A stretch of DNA of 64,000 nucleotides. Source: Cannabis sativa (taxonomy: Eukaryota > Streptophyta > Magnoliopsida > Rosales > Cannabaceae). Under the pieces are notes generated by a model, which did no database searches, had not been told where the DNA came from, and worked only from the letters and a program-made list of their open reading frames with translations. Every line of letters begins with the position of its first letter. Position 1 is the stretch's first letter. Made by a program: the position numbers and the translations under genes. Where the stretch lies: positions 20,770,001-20,834,000 of the forward strand of contig NC_083603.1 of NCBI RefSeq assembly GCF_029168945.1. Reading direction: 5' to 3'. Positions 11,532 to 21,660 of the stretch are shown one piece after another.

Positions 11532-13646
11532 ATGAGCGATTTATCAGATAGCCAGCAGCTCGGCTCGGGAGGCCATGCATTTGACGGTGAGACTGACCAG
11601 GAGAGGGACAGTTTTCTCCCCACGGACATTTCCGAAGTGGAGGCCGCTCAAATAGAATTAGGTCCGATGTCTTTTGTGGACATCGAGAGGATGGTGCAGG
11701 AACTCGCAGAACCTGGGACCATCGATATCCGGGACAGCGAGTCCACAGTGTCGGCACGCGACTACCTTATACATACGAGGCATGCTCCTGACATCGAGGT
11801 CGAGGAGATGGACGAGGAATGGACGACTCCAGCTCGCGAGTCAGGTGGGGAAGAGGAGGAGGCGGAAGGGAGTGGGACAGATTCGGTCGACGATTCCCAG
11901 CTGAACGAGCCCTTCGCGTGCGAGGATTTAATCTCGAGAGTTGCCAAATCAGACTTCACCACCTTTGTGAGGTTGAATTTGCTGTGACTCGCGTTTCAAC
12001 GTCCTAAACTGTCTCAGAGAGCGCACCTTCCATTTACTAACCCTGGATCATTCCCACAGAGGATGTGGTAGTCTCAATACCCATCCTTCGGTGTGGTGTA
12101 TCGGTCCCCTTTCACCCCTTCGTCGCAGCAATTCTCAGGCGATATGATGTATCGCCCTTTCAGCTAACTCCCAACAGTTATCGCACTGTCCTAGCCTTCT
12201 ATGCGATGTACATGGAGTATGTCCATAGGGCTCCTTCAGTAGAAGAATTCAGCTATTTCTACGACATAAAAAGCGTAGGTCTTCATAACGGCTTCTAATG
12301 TTTTAGCAAATGGGCGACTTCTGAAATCAACGGAGTTGAGGGAATGGTGTCGAACATGGGTGATTGGAAATCGAAGTGGTTTTATGTCTTTAAGGTTCCT
12401 GGGATTAGGACTGACTTTAATCGCAGACCTAGTATGTCGCGTATTTCTTGACTTAGACATTTTTTGCATTACTTTTGAAATCTTTTGCTCACTCGCTCTT
12501 TGTTGTCATCGCAGATAGACCAGCTCGACCGACCCTTGACGCGACTAGTAAGGAGACAGCTGAAATTCTCGGGAGCCTTCTGGTACAAGATCGCGACTGG
12601 CGATTATTGTGTACAACTGCGAAGTTGCGAGAGCATCAGCTGATTCCCGAGAATGCAAGTCTTCAAAGGGAGCCAGTATACAAAGAACCATCCGAGAAGC
12701 AGCAAGAGCGAATAGACAAGCGTCTTTCTAAGCAAACTCCTCGACAAATTTCAGGTAATTCGTCTTTTGTTATAAACTAACAGGTAGGATTGTGATTTAT
12801 ACTTATCTTTCATTCATGTTCGCAGATATGACTTTTTTGAAGTCTGCCCCTGTCCTGAAGATCAAACCAAAGGGTGGAACAGCGACGACTTCGCCGGTTG
12901 TTGCCCAAAAGAGGAAGAGCGATGTGATGGCTTCACTCGTCGCACACTCTTCCAAGAAGCTGGCCAAGACCACACAGGACAAGGGGAAGAAAGTCGTCAT
13001 TGATCCACCTGTTCGAGCTCGCGACTTCCTAGCCATGCAGGAGAAGTTGCTGGCTGAGATCCCTTACGAGGATCTTGTTACGCGATCTGCTGAACTGGCC
13101 GCGCAGTCCATGGCTTTGTTCATAAAAGCTGCGGCTACTCCTTCGAAGGAAGCCGACTCGCTGAAGAGGCAGAACGCTCATTTTCAGGAAAATATAAAAA
13201 AGCTGAAGCAAGAAGTGGCGAGGATGGAGAAAGAGCTCGAGGAACTCAGCAAGGCCAAGGAGAAGGAGCTCGAAGAACTCAGCAGGGCGAAGGAACAGGC
13301 GGAGCTCGAGGTCAAGAAGTCGCAGGCAACGATCGTGGAGATGGCCCGCGATTTGGAGGCTGAGAAAGAGAATGGGAAGAAGCAGTACGATCAGGCAGTG
13401 TCTGATTATATCTATACCACTCTTTCCAAAGTCCCAGACTTCGACTTTTCTCTTCTTGGAGCAGAAGCCGCTGAGATGGCCGAGGCTTTTCGCGCCATGT
13501 CGCCTACTCAGACTCAAGGTGGGGGAGGTAACCTTCTTGACGAGGTCGAGGGCGCACAAGCTGAAGAAGTCGAGAACGAGGTCATCAGCAAAGTCGCGGA
13601 CGAAACTGCTCTGGATGAGACTACTCCTGCTGCTCCAAATGCTTAG
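11532..13646 (+). pseudogene. Tat antisense gene (aORF), 'putative gypsy type transposon' domain, four exons
   Basis: The proposed exons are 11532-11966, 12062-12431, 12515-12754 and 12826-13646. All three introns have GT...AG ends (GTGAGG, GTATGT and GTAATT donors), and the exons join in frame to 1866 nt, 621 codons. Exon 1 is acidic. Exon 2 holds the block PFHPFVAAILRRY...SPFQLTPNSYR...F, typical of the plant 'putative gypsy type transposon' family. Exon 4 carries a basic stretch and a heptad-rich Lys/Glu coiled coil (about 13160-13360). One in-frame TAA at 12296-12298, codon 224, breaks this copy. Antisense genes downstream of pol are known in Tat elements; their role is unknown. It converges tail to tail with pol. 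Splice sites are inferred from phase and consensus only. Confidence 0.78.
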
Positions 13647-14037
13647 TTATCCTTATGTTGTTTTTTAATTTTACTTCTACTACTTTTTTTTATATATGCG
13701 GTACAAGGGTACTCGCACTTATGTACTTGGACGAATTTACTTTTTGTTTTGGACAAATTTCTATCCTCGCGGGGATAGCTATCCTTTAACATTTACGCAG
13801 TACACGGGTACTCGCGTTTTTTATATATATATATTTGCGACTTCGATTACAGCTTGGTGTAATAAGTAAGAACATTCGCAAAGCTGGTAAAATTTTTGAA
13901 AATTTAACAAGTAATTTTATTCATATAATCAATAGTACATTCGGGCATATATCCCCCTATACTTAGGATTTTTCCTTATTGAATGAAAAATATCTAAGTA
14001 TAAGTACAAGAATGAACATAATCGAATAATGCGAATA
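13647..14037. other. Convergent spacer between aORF and pol
   Basis: This AT-rich spacer lies between the 3' ends of the plus-strand aORF and the minus-strand integrase. Two similar short motifs, GCGGTACAAGGGTACTCGC and GCAGTACACGGGTACTCGC, lie about 100 bp apart (13697 and 13797). A TA run near 13821 may serve as a 3'-end signal. No gene was seen. Confidence 0.6.
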
Positions 14038-14253
14038 CTATTGATAATAAAATTTCAAGCTCTCGCTATTCCATGCTCGTGGAATCGCAGTTCCATCGAG
14101 TGTTGCGAGTCGATACGTTGCATCACCAATTTTATCTGCGATGAGGTATGGTCCCTCCCAATTATCTCCGAAGACCCCGTGCGACGGGTTTTCGGTGTTT
14201 GGCATTACTCTTCTAAGGACCAAGTCTCCTACTCGCAGGGGTTTTACTTTCAC
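14038..14253 (-). CDS. Integrase C-terminal end, frameshifted from pol
   Basis: Seventy-one residues continue pol in another frame. The start reads KVKPLRVGDLVLRRV, and the tail GDNWEGPYLIADKIGDATYRLATLDG is shortened here to its key features: the GPY-type block that ends plant Ty3 integrases. Reading back upstream, the frame re-joins pol at a run of five T at 14297-14301 (plus strand), where one base appears to be missing. It is therefore the last part of the same polyprotein and not a separate gene. Confidence 0.85.
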   Translation of the reverse strand: MKVKPLRVGDLVLRRVMPNTENPSHGVFGDNWEGPYLIADKIGDATYRLATLDGTAIPRAWNSESLKFYYQ

Positions 14254-17042
14254 TTTGGAGTTAAAGTATCTTGCAGTTCGTTGTTGGTAAGCCGCATTTT
14301 TAGGTGCGCTTTATCACGCTTTTCCTCCAAAAGATCAAGGCAGAATAGCTGATTCTCGTTGTTCTGCGAGATGTTGAAAATATCCCTGCGTAGGGAACTT
14401 GCCCCAACTTCAACTGGCAACATGGCCTCGCACCCGTAAGAAAGTGAGAAGGGTGTTTCGCCAGTTGTAGATCGAGGGGTCGTATTATAGGACCATAGGA
14501 CTTGCGATAACTCATCTGGCCAAGCCCCTTTGCGATCTTCTAGTTTCCCTTTTATGGTATGCTTGATTATTTTATTAACGACTTCAGTTTGTCCATTACT
14601 CTGCGGGTAAGCAACTGCGGAAAAGGCTTTCTTAATCCCCAAATCGTCGCATAGCTGTCGCACCTCTTTACAGTCAAACTGTTTTCCATTGTCTGAAATG
14701 AGTTTATGCGGAATGCCAAAACGACAAATGATGGAGGTATAGACAAACTTGCGTAATTTCGTTGCAGTGATGGTTGCGAGCGCTTTGGCTTCAGCCCACT
14801 TTGTGAAGTAATCAACTGCGACTACAGCATATTTGACTCCGCCTTTTCCCTTGGGTAACTCGCCGATTAAATCGATCCCCCATATTGCAAAGGGCCAGGG
14901 ACTTGTGATAGAATGGAGGTTACTCGGGGGCTGGTGTGTGTAAGTGGCTATTCGCTGACATCTATCACACCTTTTTGCAAATGCGAGGGCATCTTGTCGC
15001 AATGTTGGCCAGTAATACCCTTGCCGCATAATTTTTAAAGCAAGGGAATTACCTCCGGTATGATTGCCACAAATCCCCTCGTGTACTTCACGAAGAATGT
15101 AACCGCAGTCTTCTCCACTGATACATTTGAGAAGTGGTTGACTAAAACTTCTGCGATACAACCTTTGGTCATATATCACATAGCGGGTTGCTCGCTGTCG
15201 CAATTTTCTCGCTTTTATTTTATCATCAGGTAGGAGCCCCTTTTCAAGGTATGCGAGGATAGGAGTCATCCAGGTAATCTCCTGAACATCATCTATCTCC
15301 ATGATTACTTCTCGATCTATGGTTGGATGAGCCAGTACGTCTATCGGAATCACATCGAGTAATTCGGCTTCTCTAGTTGAGGCCAAACAGGCCAATGCGT
15401 CTGCGTGGGCATTTTGAGCACGCGGTACTCGAGATACAACTACACTTTTGAACTTCTGCATTATTTCACGAACGATGGCTAAGTATTTAACCAATCTTCC
15501 GCCTCTTGCTAGGTATTCTCCATTCACTTGGCATACCACGATTTGAGAGTCGCTAAAAGCCTGTAAATACTCGACTTTCATCTCGAGGGCCAGTTTCAAT
15601 CCTGCGATTAAAGCCTCATACTCGGCTTCATTGTTAGATGCAGAGAATTCAAAACGTAAAGCAGCGTGTACCTTGAAATTATTGGGACTGATTAGCAAGA
15701 TCCCACTGCCAGAACCTTCGTTATTTGAGGCTCCATCGACGTACAATGTCCATACTTCTTTGCCTGCTATGACAATGTCATTTCTGTCCTCTACAACTGC
15801 CATCTCGGTGCTTGGGAATTCAAGTATAAAATCTGCCAATGCTTGCCCCTTGATCGCAGTTCTCGGTTTATACTTGATGTCGAACTGACTTAACTCCACC
15901 GCCCACTTTAACAATCTCCCCGATGCTTCTGGTTTCGCTAAAACTTGTCTTAAGGGGAAGTTTGTCAAAACTTCGATGCTGTGAGCCTGGAAGTAAGGTC
16001 GCAATTTTCTTGAGGATATTATCAAGGCGAAAGCCAATTTCTCCATTTGAGGATAACGTGTCTCGGCGTCTAGTAATCGCTTACTGACATAATACACCGG
16101 GTATTGGCGTCCTTGGTCTTCGCGTATTAGTACTGAACTAATCGCATATTCGGAGACGGCCAAATAGATAGACAAAACTTTTCCGGACAACGGCTTTGAT
16201 AAGATTGAAGGCTGCCCCAAATGCATTTTTAAAGCTTGAAAGGCCTGCTCGCATTTTTCGTTCCAATGAAACCTTTTGTTGCCTTTCAAAGTTTGAAAAA
16301 ACTCCTTACACTTATTAGAAGATCTAGATATAAAGCGGTTTAAAGCTGCGACTTTCCCTGTGAGGCTTTGAACTTCCTTTGGCTTAGTCGGTGATGGCAT
16401 CTCTACCAATGCCCTGATCTTCGCAGGATTGGCTTCTATTCCTCGCTGATTTACCATAAAACCAAGGAATTTCCCAGAGCCCACCCCAAAGACGCATTTC
16501 AACGGATTTAGACGCATCTTGTATCGCCGCAATATGTCGAACATGGCCTGCAAGTGGGTAATATGATCCTCCGCATGTTGCGATTTTACGAGCATATCGT
16601 CAACATATACCTCCATTGTCTTTCCAATAAGATCAGCGAACATCATATTCACTAGCCTTTGATAAGTCGCACCTGCGTTTATTAAACCAAAAGGCATTAC
16701 TTTATAATAGTATAATCCTCGATCAGTAATGAACGAGGTATGTTCTTGGTCTGGTTCATACATCGGGATTTGATTGTATCCCGAGTACGCATCCATGAAG
16801 CTCAAAAGCGCGTGACCTGCAGTGGCATCGACAAGCTGGTCAATGCTAGGAAGAGGAAAGCTGTCTTTGGGACAGGCTTTGTTTAGATCTGTAAAGTCAA
16901 CGCATGTGCGCCATGAGCCATTAGGCTTGGGCACGAGTATGGGGTTTGCTAACCAGTTGGGGTAAAATGACTCCCGTATAAAGCCGCAGGCAAGGAGGCG
17001 CTCGACTTCTTCTTTCAGCGCTTGGTACCTCGCGAGGTCCAT
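14250..17042 (-). CDS. Tat pol: reverse transcriptase, two RNase H domains, integrase
   Basis: This 930-residue frame encodes the replication and insertion enzymes of the Tat element. RT comes first, with the catalytic YVDD at residues 146-149. The RT-linked RNase H follows at roughly 240-400. A second, archaeal-type RNase H starts near 430 (YVDGAS, NNEAEYEAL, FSDSQ, HADALA, carrying its acidic residues). The integrase has the H-C zinc finger (VHEGICGNH... CDRCQ) and an intact D-D-E core (GIDLIG, SDNGKQF, NGQTEVVN). The frame starts after an in-frame TAA (17055-17057) that separates it from protease. It ends early through a one-base deletion at 14297-14301, with the remaining integrase at 14038-14253. 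The extra RNase H is diagnostic for Tat. Confidence 0.93.
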   Translation of the reverse strand: MDLARYQALKEEVERLLACGFIRESFYPNWLANPILVPKPNGSWRTCVDFTDLNKACPKDSFPLPSIDQLVDATAGHALLSFMDAYSGYNQIPMYEPDQEHTSFITDRGLYYYKVMPFGLINAGATYQRLVNMMFADLIGKTMEVYVDDMLVKSQHAEDHITHLQAMFDILRRYKMRLNPLKCVFGVGSGKFLGFMVNQRGIEANPAKIRALVEMPSPTKPKEVQSLTGKVAALNRFISRSSNKCKEFFQTLKGNKRFHWNEKCEQAFQALKMHLGQPSILSKPLSGKVLSIYLAVSEYAISSVLIREDQGRQYPVYYVSKRLLDAETRYPQMEKLAFALIISSRKLRPYFQAHSIEVLTNFPLRQVLAKPEASGRLLKWAVELSQFDIKYKPRTAIKGQALADFILEFPSTEMAVVEDRNDIVIAGKEVWTLYVDGASNNEGSGSGILLISPNNFKVHAALRFEFSASNNEAEYEALIAGLKLALEMKVEYLQAFSDSQIVVCQVNGEYLARGGRLVKYLAIVREIMQKFKSVVVSRVPRAQNAHADALACLASTREAELLDVIPIDVLAHPTIDREVIMEIDDVQEITWMTPILAYLEKGLLPDDKIKARKLRQRATRYVIYDQRLYRRSFSQPLLKCISGEDCGYILREVHEGICGNHTGGNSLALKIMRQGYYWPTLRQDALAFAKRCDRCQRIATYTHQPPSNLHSITSPWPFAIWGIDLIGELPKGKGGVKYAVVAVDYFTKWAEAKALATITATKLRKFVYTSIICRFGIPHKLISDNGKQFDCKEVRQLCDDLGIKKAFSAVAYPQSNGQTEVVNKIIKHTIKGKLEDRKGAWPDELSQVLWSYNTTPRSTTGETPFSLSYGCEAMLPVEVGASSLRRDIFNISQNNENQLFCLDLLEEKRDKAHLKMRLTNNELQDTLTPK

Positions 17043-17054
17043 TTTGCGGCGCTT

Positions 17055-17948
17055 TTATCGGACACCTCGCACTTCGGGGTCAATGTTCAAGCGATGACAC
17101 ATGACCTGCGGAGATATCCCGACCATATCTGAATGTTTCCAGGAAAAAATGTCAAGATTTTGCTTTAGAAAGGTCGTTAATTGTTCTCGCAACTGTATAT
17201 TTAATTTAGAACCAATTTTCAAAACCTTGTTATTATCTACAGGATCTATAGGTACCTCAATTGTGTCTTCCGCGGCTTGGGCTGCGGCGGTGTGATCGAG
17301 GATTCTTGGATCCAAGTCTAGTTCGTCCATGTGCGGCACCTCCTCGATCCTGAGGATCTCCTGGCGAGGCGGTGGTGCATCCAAAAGGTAGATAACATTT
17401 ACCGTCCTTTTTTCTGCGAGTTTAACAGCTGAGTTATAACATTCTCGTGAGTCGGATTGGACTCCCCGCACCGAACCTACTCCAGCGGGAGTAGGGAACT
17501 TCATCGTCAGATGATAGATCGAGGTTATGATCTTCATCTCCTTCAGGATTGGTCGTCCAATTACGGCATTATACGCTGAGTATTGGTCGATTACTGCGAA
17601 GTCGGCCATCGACTTGGCTGTTACTGGGGTAGTTCCCAAAGTGATTGGGAGCTTGATCATTCCTTTAATTGCTATGACATCTCCCGAAAAGCCATAGATG
17701 CTTGATGTCATCGGTCGCAAATCCTTCTCTTGCAACCCCATTTGCTTGAAGGCTTGGAAATTCAGCAAATTCACTGAACTCCCATTGTCAACCAGTATAC
17801 GATGGACATTGTCCCCACCAATATTGGCGACTATCACCAGTGCATCAGAGTGCAGGTGATGGACCCATCTCGCGTCGCTCTCCATAAAGATGATGTCGTC
17901 GCATTCTTTCTTAAAGAGCTTCTCAGGCCGTTCACCAAGATTGTTCAC
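17055..17948 (-). CDS. Tat aspartic protease and RT-proximal linker
   Basis: This is a 297-residue frame. The retroviral-type protease core is recognisable by ILVDNGSSVNLL (residues about 50-61), with the catalytic Asp-x-Gly-Ser, and by a later AVIGRPIL block near residue 130. The C-terminal third is the linker that leads into RT. It ends at GVR followed by TAA (17055-17057). The RT frame resumes in the same phase four codons later, so one nonsense codon splits what was a continuous protease-RT reading frame. The enzyme would process the Gag-Pol polyprotein inside the particle. Confidence 0.88.
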   Translation of the reverse strand: MNNLGERPEKLFKKECDDIIFMESDARWVHHLHSDALVIVANIGGDNVHRILVDNGSSVNLLNFQAFKQMGLQEKDLRPMTSSIYGFSGDVIAIKGMIKLPITLGTTPVTAKSMADFAVIDQYSAYNAVIGRPILKEMKIITSIYHLTMKFPTPAGVGSVRGVQSDSRECYNSAVKLAEKRTVNVIYLLDAPPPRQEILRIEEVPHMDELDLDPRILDHTAAAQAAEDTIEVPIDPVDNNKVLKIGSKLNIQLREQLTTFLKQNLDIFSWKHSDMVGISPQVMCHRLNIDPEVRGVR

Positions 17949-18360
17949 ATTGGTAAGCGGCTTCTCCTTGGCTTCTCTGGCATACCTTTCTTGTGATTTG
18001 CGAGAGTCGCCTGCGATGTGTGGTCCTCCGATTATAGTTAAGATATTGCGAGGTGTTCTGGAGCCACTCGCGTTTCGGGTTTCTCATTTGCCATCCGCTT
18101 GGGGATGACTTTCCTCGCTCCTTTTATACTTGTCGAACTTCCCTCTCCGGATCAGCTCCTCTATCTCATCCTGCAAGACCCAACATTCAAGAGTAGTGTG
18201 ACCAATGTCCTTGTGGTACTTACAGAATTTTTTAGGATCTCTCCGGTCGCGATTCCCCCTGATGGGGGGCGGCTTCTTGAAGACTCCGTTCCTTTCCTCA
18301 ATCGCATAGATATGGTCTCGAGGTACGGCAAGTTCAGTATAGTTGACGAAGCGAGGTCCC
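17949..18360 (-). pseudogene. Gag 3' part with zinc-knuckle-like motif, out of frame
   Basis: On the minus strand a Cys/His segment, FCKYHKDIGHTTLECW, occurs near 18180-18240. It resembles the nucleic-acid-binding motif at the end of plant Ty3 Gag. It is joined to the main gag frame only through a frameshift near 18358-18368, and further stops (for example around 18020-18050) separate it from protease. Confidence 0.75.
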
Positions 18361-19833
18361 CTTCCTTTTCGACGAGGACTCCTTCTTTGGGGGTGACTTA
18401 GCCAGCTTCGGGCTTCGCTGTCTGCGCGGGCTATGTCTTCTTGGGCTTCGGCCCCTGGAATTCTTCCCTCGCGGAGTGCGAGATCGTGACCGCGGTATGG
18501 GTGACCGACGTTTGTCCTTCCCCTTCTCTAACTCTGCTAGAGAGTTCTCGATTCTCTTGTGAGGTTCGGCCATGGCGAAGAACTCTACTAAGGACTCCGG
18601 CCTTCGAGCTTGTAGTTCCTTCCAGAAGTCGGTCCTCGGCAAGATACCTGTAATCAACATACAAACAAGCGAAGACTCGGGGGCCTTCTCGACCTTTGTT
18701 ACTTCTGCGTTAAAACGCTTGAAATAGTCTTGTAAAGACTCACCAGGTTCTTGTTTGATGTTGGCCAAAGTCGTATAGGGTGGCCTATACGTCATTGTGG
18801 CCTGGAAATGCGTGAGGAATAAGTCGACGAAGGTTTCCCACGTCGATATCGATGCCTCAGGTAATTGGGTGAACCAATCATGAGCATTTTCTTCGAGTGT
18901 TACCGCAAGGATGCGGCACTTCGCGAGTTGCGGTACCTGGTCTACTTCCATTATAGTATTGAATTTTTCTAAGTAATCTATCGGGTTAGAAGTACCTTTA
19001 TACTTGAGGGATTCGGATAAACGAAACCCTTTCGGAAGTTGAGCCTGTCGCACCTCTGCAGTAAAAGGCGAGGTGCCATGCAGCTTGTATATAGGCTTGC
19101 GCTGCTGCTCGAGCATCTTCAAAGCTTGCAGAAGCATGCTTTGGTCAATTCCTCCTGTCGCAGGGGCTGGAGTCGCTGCGACTGCGGGGCTCGCAACTAC
19201 TGCGGCAAGGTTTGCTGGGATATTAATCCCAGTAGTCGCGATCGGCGCGATAGGTGGGTTATTACCTGTGTTGACACCCTGATCGCCCGCATGGGGATCA
19301 CGAAGCGTCTCAGTGTTATGTGGGCCGCGGGAGCGTGCCCTGAAAACTGCGTTGAGATGATCACGTAGATCACCTCGGTGTACTTGATAACGTCCTCCCT
19401 GTTGTGTTTGTACAGAGCCGGACCTTGTATACCTGCTCGGAGTGCGGCCATGCGATGACGAAGAGGCTGACTCTGCGTCATTGTCTCTCGATGGACGACT
19501 GCGAGGATTGCGGCGCTCAGGATCTTCATCAATTTGTGCGCTCTGGTTAGGAAACCTTACGGATTGATCTCTTGACAGCGGGTGATTCAAGTCCAGAGCT
19601 TCAGGGTCAGCTCTTCGTTCCCTGCGTACACGGTTAGTATGACGTCTAGAAGTTGTTACCTGAGGGTTATCGTTGCGAATGGCGGGAACTCGAGGAGGGC
19701 GTCGAGCTCGACTCTGTCCGTCTACCTCGGCTTGTAGTGCCCGCAGTTGATCCTGAATTGCAGCATATTGATCGGTGGTGAGCTGGACTATTCCCTCGGA
19801 TACTACCGCCGGAGTGAAGGGGGGAAAATGCAT
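18334..19833 (-). CDS. Tat Gag protein
   Basis: This is a 499-residue frame. The N-terminal half is low-complexity and rich in Arg, Ser and Asp. The central retrotransposon Gag domain (about residues 255-420) contains the typical blocks YLEKFNTIMEVDQVP, AHDWFTQLP and W..F...F..HF. After it comes an Arg/Ser-rich basic tail (residues about 435-490) that probably binds RNA. The frame ends in TSLRQLY and a stop after an apparent frameshift; the zinc-knuckle segment continues in another frame. Gag would form the cytoplasmic virus-like particle that packages the element RNA. Confidence 0.9.
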   Translation of the reverse strand: MHFPPFTPAVVSEGIVQLTTDQYAAIQDQLRALQAEVDGQSRARRPPRVPAIRNDNPQVTTSRRHTNRVRRERRADPEALDLNHPLSRDQSVRFPNQSAQIDEDPERRNPRSRPSRDNDAESASSSSHGRTPSRYTRSGSVQTQQGGRYQVHRGDLRDHLNAVFRARSRGPHNTETLRDPHAGDQGVNTGNNPPIAPIATTGINIPANLAAVVASPAVAATPAPATGGIDQSMLLQALKMLEQQRKPIYKLHGTSPFTAEVRQAQLPKGFRLSESLKYKGTSNPIDYLEKFNTIMEVDQVPQLAKCRILAVTLEENAHDWFTQLPEASISTWETFVDLFLTHFQATMTYRPPYTTLANIKQEPGESLQDYFKRFNAEVTKVEKAPESSLVCMLITGILPRTDFWKELQARRPESLVEFFAMAEPHKRIENSLAELEKGKDKRRSPIPRSRSRTPRGKNSRGRSPRRHSPRRQRSPKLAKSPPKKESSSKRKGTSLRQLY

Positions 19834-20070
19834 GGTTGCTGGTGGTGTGGACGTGTCTCCGACTTGAGGGCCAGTCGTTTCTGGGAATAGGTTGAGAGGT
19901 CTGATGTTGCTCCTCCCTATTCCGCGTTGATGACGTCTACAGGTGGCACTCCAGCCCCAGGCAGTGGTACACTCATCATTCCAATATTGATGGACCCGTT
20001 GTTAGCTCCGTTAGCGTGATTTCCAGCCATGATGAATAGTGTTCTAAAGTGAATGAAATCTTTCAGTCGA
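19834..20070 (-). other. Tat 5' untranslated leader
   Basis: This lies between the primer binding site and the gag start. Short frames on the minus strand are open but unrecognised. The true gag start could lie upstream of 19833. Confidence 0.5.
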
Positions 20071-20091
20071 TTTCCCACAGATGGCGCCAAA
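20071..20091 (-). other. Primer binding site of the Tat element
   Basis: On the minus strand TTTGGCGCCATCTGTGGG follows the LTR end directly. A TGGCGCC core in this position is common in Tat/Retand-type elements. The exact tRNA is not determined here. Confidence 0.7.
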
Positions 20092-20959
20092 TGTTGTCGA
20101 GTGAATTTTGCAACACCAAAATGTATTATTTAATTAATATAAAAGAGAATTTTCAGGGAAGTGACAAGTGCGAGTATTCGACCTAGAATGGCGAGTACTC
20201 GACTGGGAATGCAAGAACAATCAACAAGACTGGAAAATATCAATGAGACAAAGAATTATAGTGGTTCAGTCAGATTGTGATCTGCTTAGTCCACTGTAGC
20301 AAAGGATTCGTAGGTGCCATTTTCATGGTGGATCACCCCTTTATATACAAAGTAGGTGTCCAATCGGTTACACAAGGATTACATTCATTGTTAATCCATT
20401 ATTTACATATTGAATTGCAATAATTAAACCCAAGCAACGTTAACATCAATAAATGTGTAACAGTTACTAAGTTCATCAATGTATGCGTCTTCCGCATCTG
20501 CGAGTTGACTGTTCATGTTCCGTTTGTTGAGCTCGCAGGGTCATCAGTACATTTGGAACGTCTGCGCCCTTAGGTAATCGCCCCTTGTAGACATCACATG
20601 TTGGAGCCGGTAGAACTTGGACATGCGAATTTATATCGGTTTGTCAGGGCTATTGGGTCGTTGGGACCAAATGGCATCATAGAGAGTTGGTCTCTATGTT
20701 TTCGCGGAAATATAGAGGGGACACTCGCACATGTTCTGACACACGCGAGTTGGATCTATCCTGCATAATGAGAATTACGGTTATGCGGTGCGACTTAGGT
20801 CGCACTCGCAGTATCTCGCTGGTTTTATCCTGGGCGAGGTCTAAAACTTTGAGAAGTCTCTCATGGACATTTCAGCTTTCATTGGAAATCTGAATACACG
20901 TGTCCTTTAAATAAGAGTCTGGTCTCGAGTTTCTAGGTGAGAGAAATCTCACTATAACA
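20092..20959 (-). repeat. 5' LTR of the Tat element
   Basis: This 868-bp LTR reads TGTTATAG...CGACAACA on the minus strand, with TG...CA ends. A minus-strand TATA (TATATAAAGG) lies near 20338-20347, so U3 lies to its right and R-U5 to its left. Its last 197 bases (plus sense) match the window start. It ends about 1.06 kb upstream of the CDC48 start codon. Confidence 0.9.
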
Positions 20960-20965
20960 GAGGTC

Positions 20966-21660
20966 TTCTCCCTGGGGTGTGATGCCAGTTCTAAACTCCG
21001 GGCCTCGTATGTGGGATTGGATTAAATTCTTATGGAGTATGGAATCTAGAGGCGTGGTTGTCAAAAAGTTGTTCCTGTATGCTTCAATTGTGATCGACAC
21101 AATTTGGAAAACCCGCAACAACAAGGTTCATAATAATTCTATTTGTAACATTAATCATTGCATTGACTATATTTCCATGTGTTATGCAAATTATGATGCT
21201 TGCCTTTTTTTTTTCAGAGCCGGTGACAGTTGCGTCTCCTGTTTGGTCTCCCCCCGGAAGATTGGATTAAAATTAACTGTGATGTTAGGGTTGGTTTTGA
21301 TTCCATGTGCATGTTGGCTCTTGCTAGAGATCATAGGGAGTCGATTTCTTGGGTAGCTACTAGCATGCTTAACTTCTCTGACCCGGAGAAGCCACGACCT
21401 GTTTGCTAGCTATGGAATCAACGGTAGCTTAGATAAATAATTTTGTGTTGATCGAGAGTGATTTTGAGAAGGTTATCAACGTGCTGAAGGGAACATGCTC
21501 TATTTGGGGTATTGATAACTATATACTTCAATGTAAATAACTCTCTAATTTGTTTATTAGCTATAATTTTTCTTTTATTTCAAGATTTTGTAATTTTGCA
21601 GCCCATAATGTGGTTAAATAGGCATTCGCCAGTAATATAACTGGTATGGTGAATCTTTTT
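20966..21660 (+). pseudogene. LINE RNase H-domain remnant
   Basis: Conceptual translation shows the tail of a plant non-LTR retrotransposon. A segment with VIDTIWKTRNNKVHN leads into WIKINCDVRVG, ALARDHRES, IESDFEKVI and CNFAAHNV. These are the order and style of the RNase H domain that ends plant LINE ORF2, with Asp of NCD, Glu/Asp of ESD and His of AAHN. A frameshift near 21235 and stops near 21410 and 21430 break it. It lies between the Tat LTR and the CDC48 promoter, on the same strand as CDC48. Confidence 0.75.

Larger units (their letters stand above)
1..20959 (-). mobile_element. Ty3/Gypsy Tat-lineage LTR retrotransposon, nested and inactive
   Basis: Read right to left, the order is 5' LTR (20092-20959), primer binding site, gag, protease, RT-RNase H-second RNase H-integrase, then a plus-strand antisense gene, and a 3' LTR cut by the window start (1-197). 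The second RNase H and the antisense gene downstream of pol are hallmarks of the Tat lineage. The 197 bases of 3' LTR differ from the 5' LTR at two positions that I can see, so the insertion is young. Coding damage is light: a gag frameshift, one stop between protease and RT, and one frameshift near the integrase end. A Copia-derived element (468-10766) sits in its 3' untranslated region. The right junction abuts a LINE remnant. The target duplication cannot be seen because the left end lies outside the window. Confidence 0.9.

Noticed and set aside
13029..13559. A 176-residue minus-strand frame rich in Leu.
   Set aside because: It is the complement of the Lys/Glu coiled-coil exon of the antisense gene.
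20687..20893. A 68-residue plus-strand frame in the Tat LTR.
   Set aside because: Non-coding U3 sequence; no domain, and it is antisense to the LTR promoter direction.
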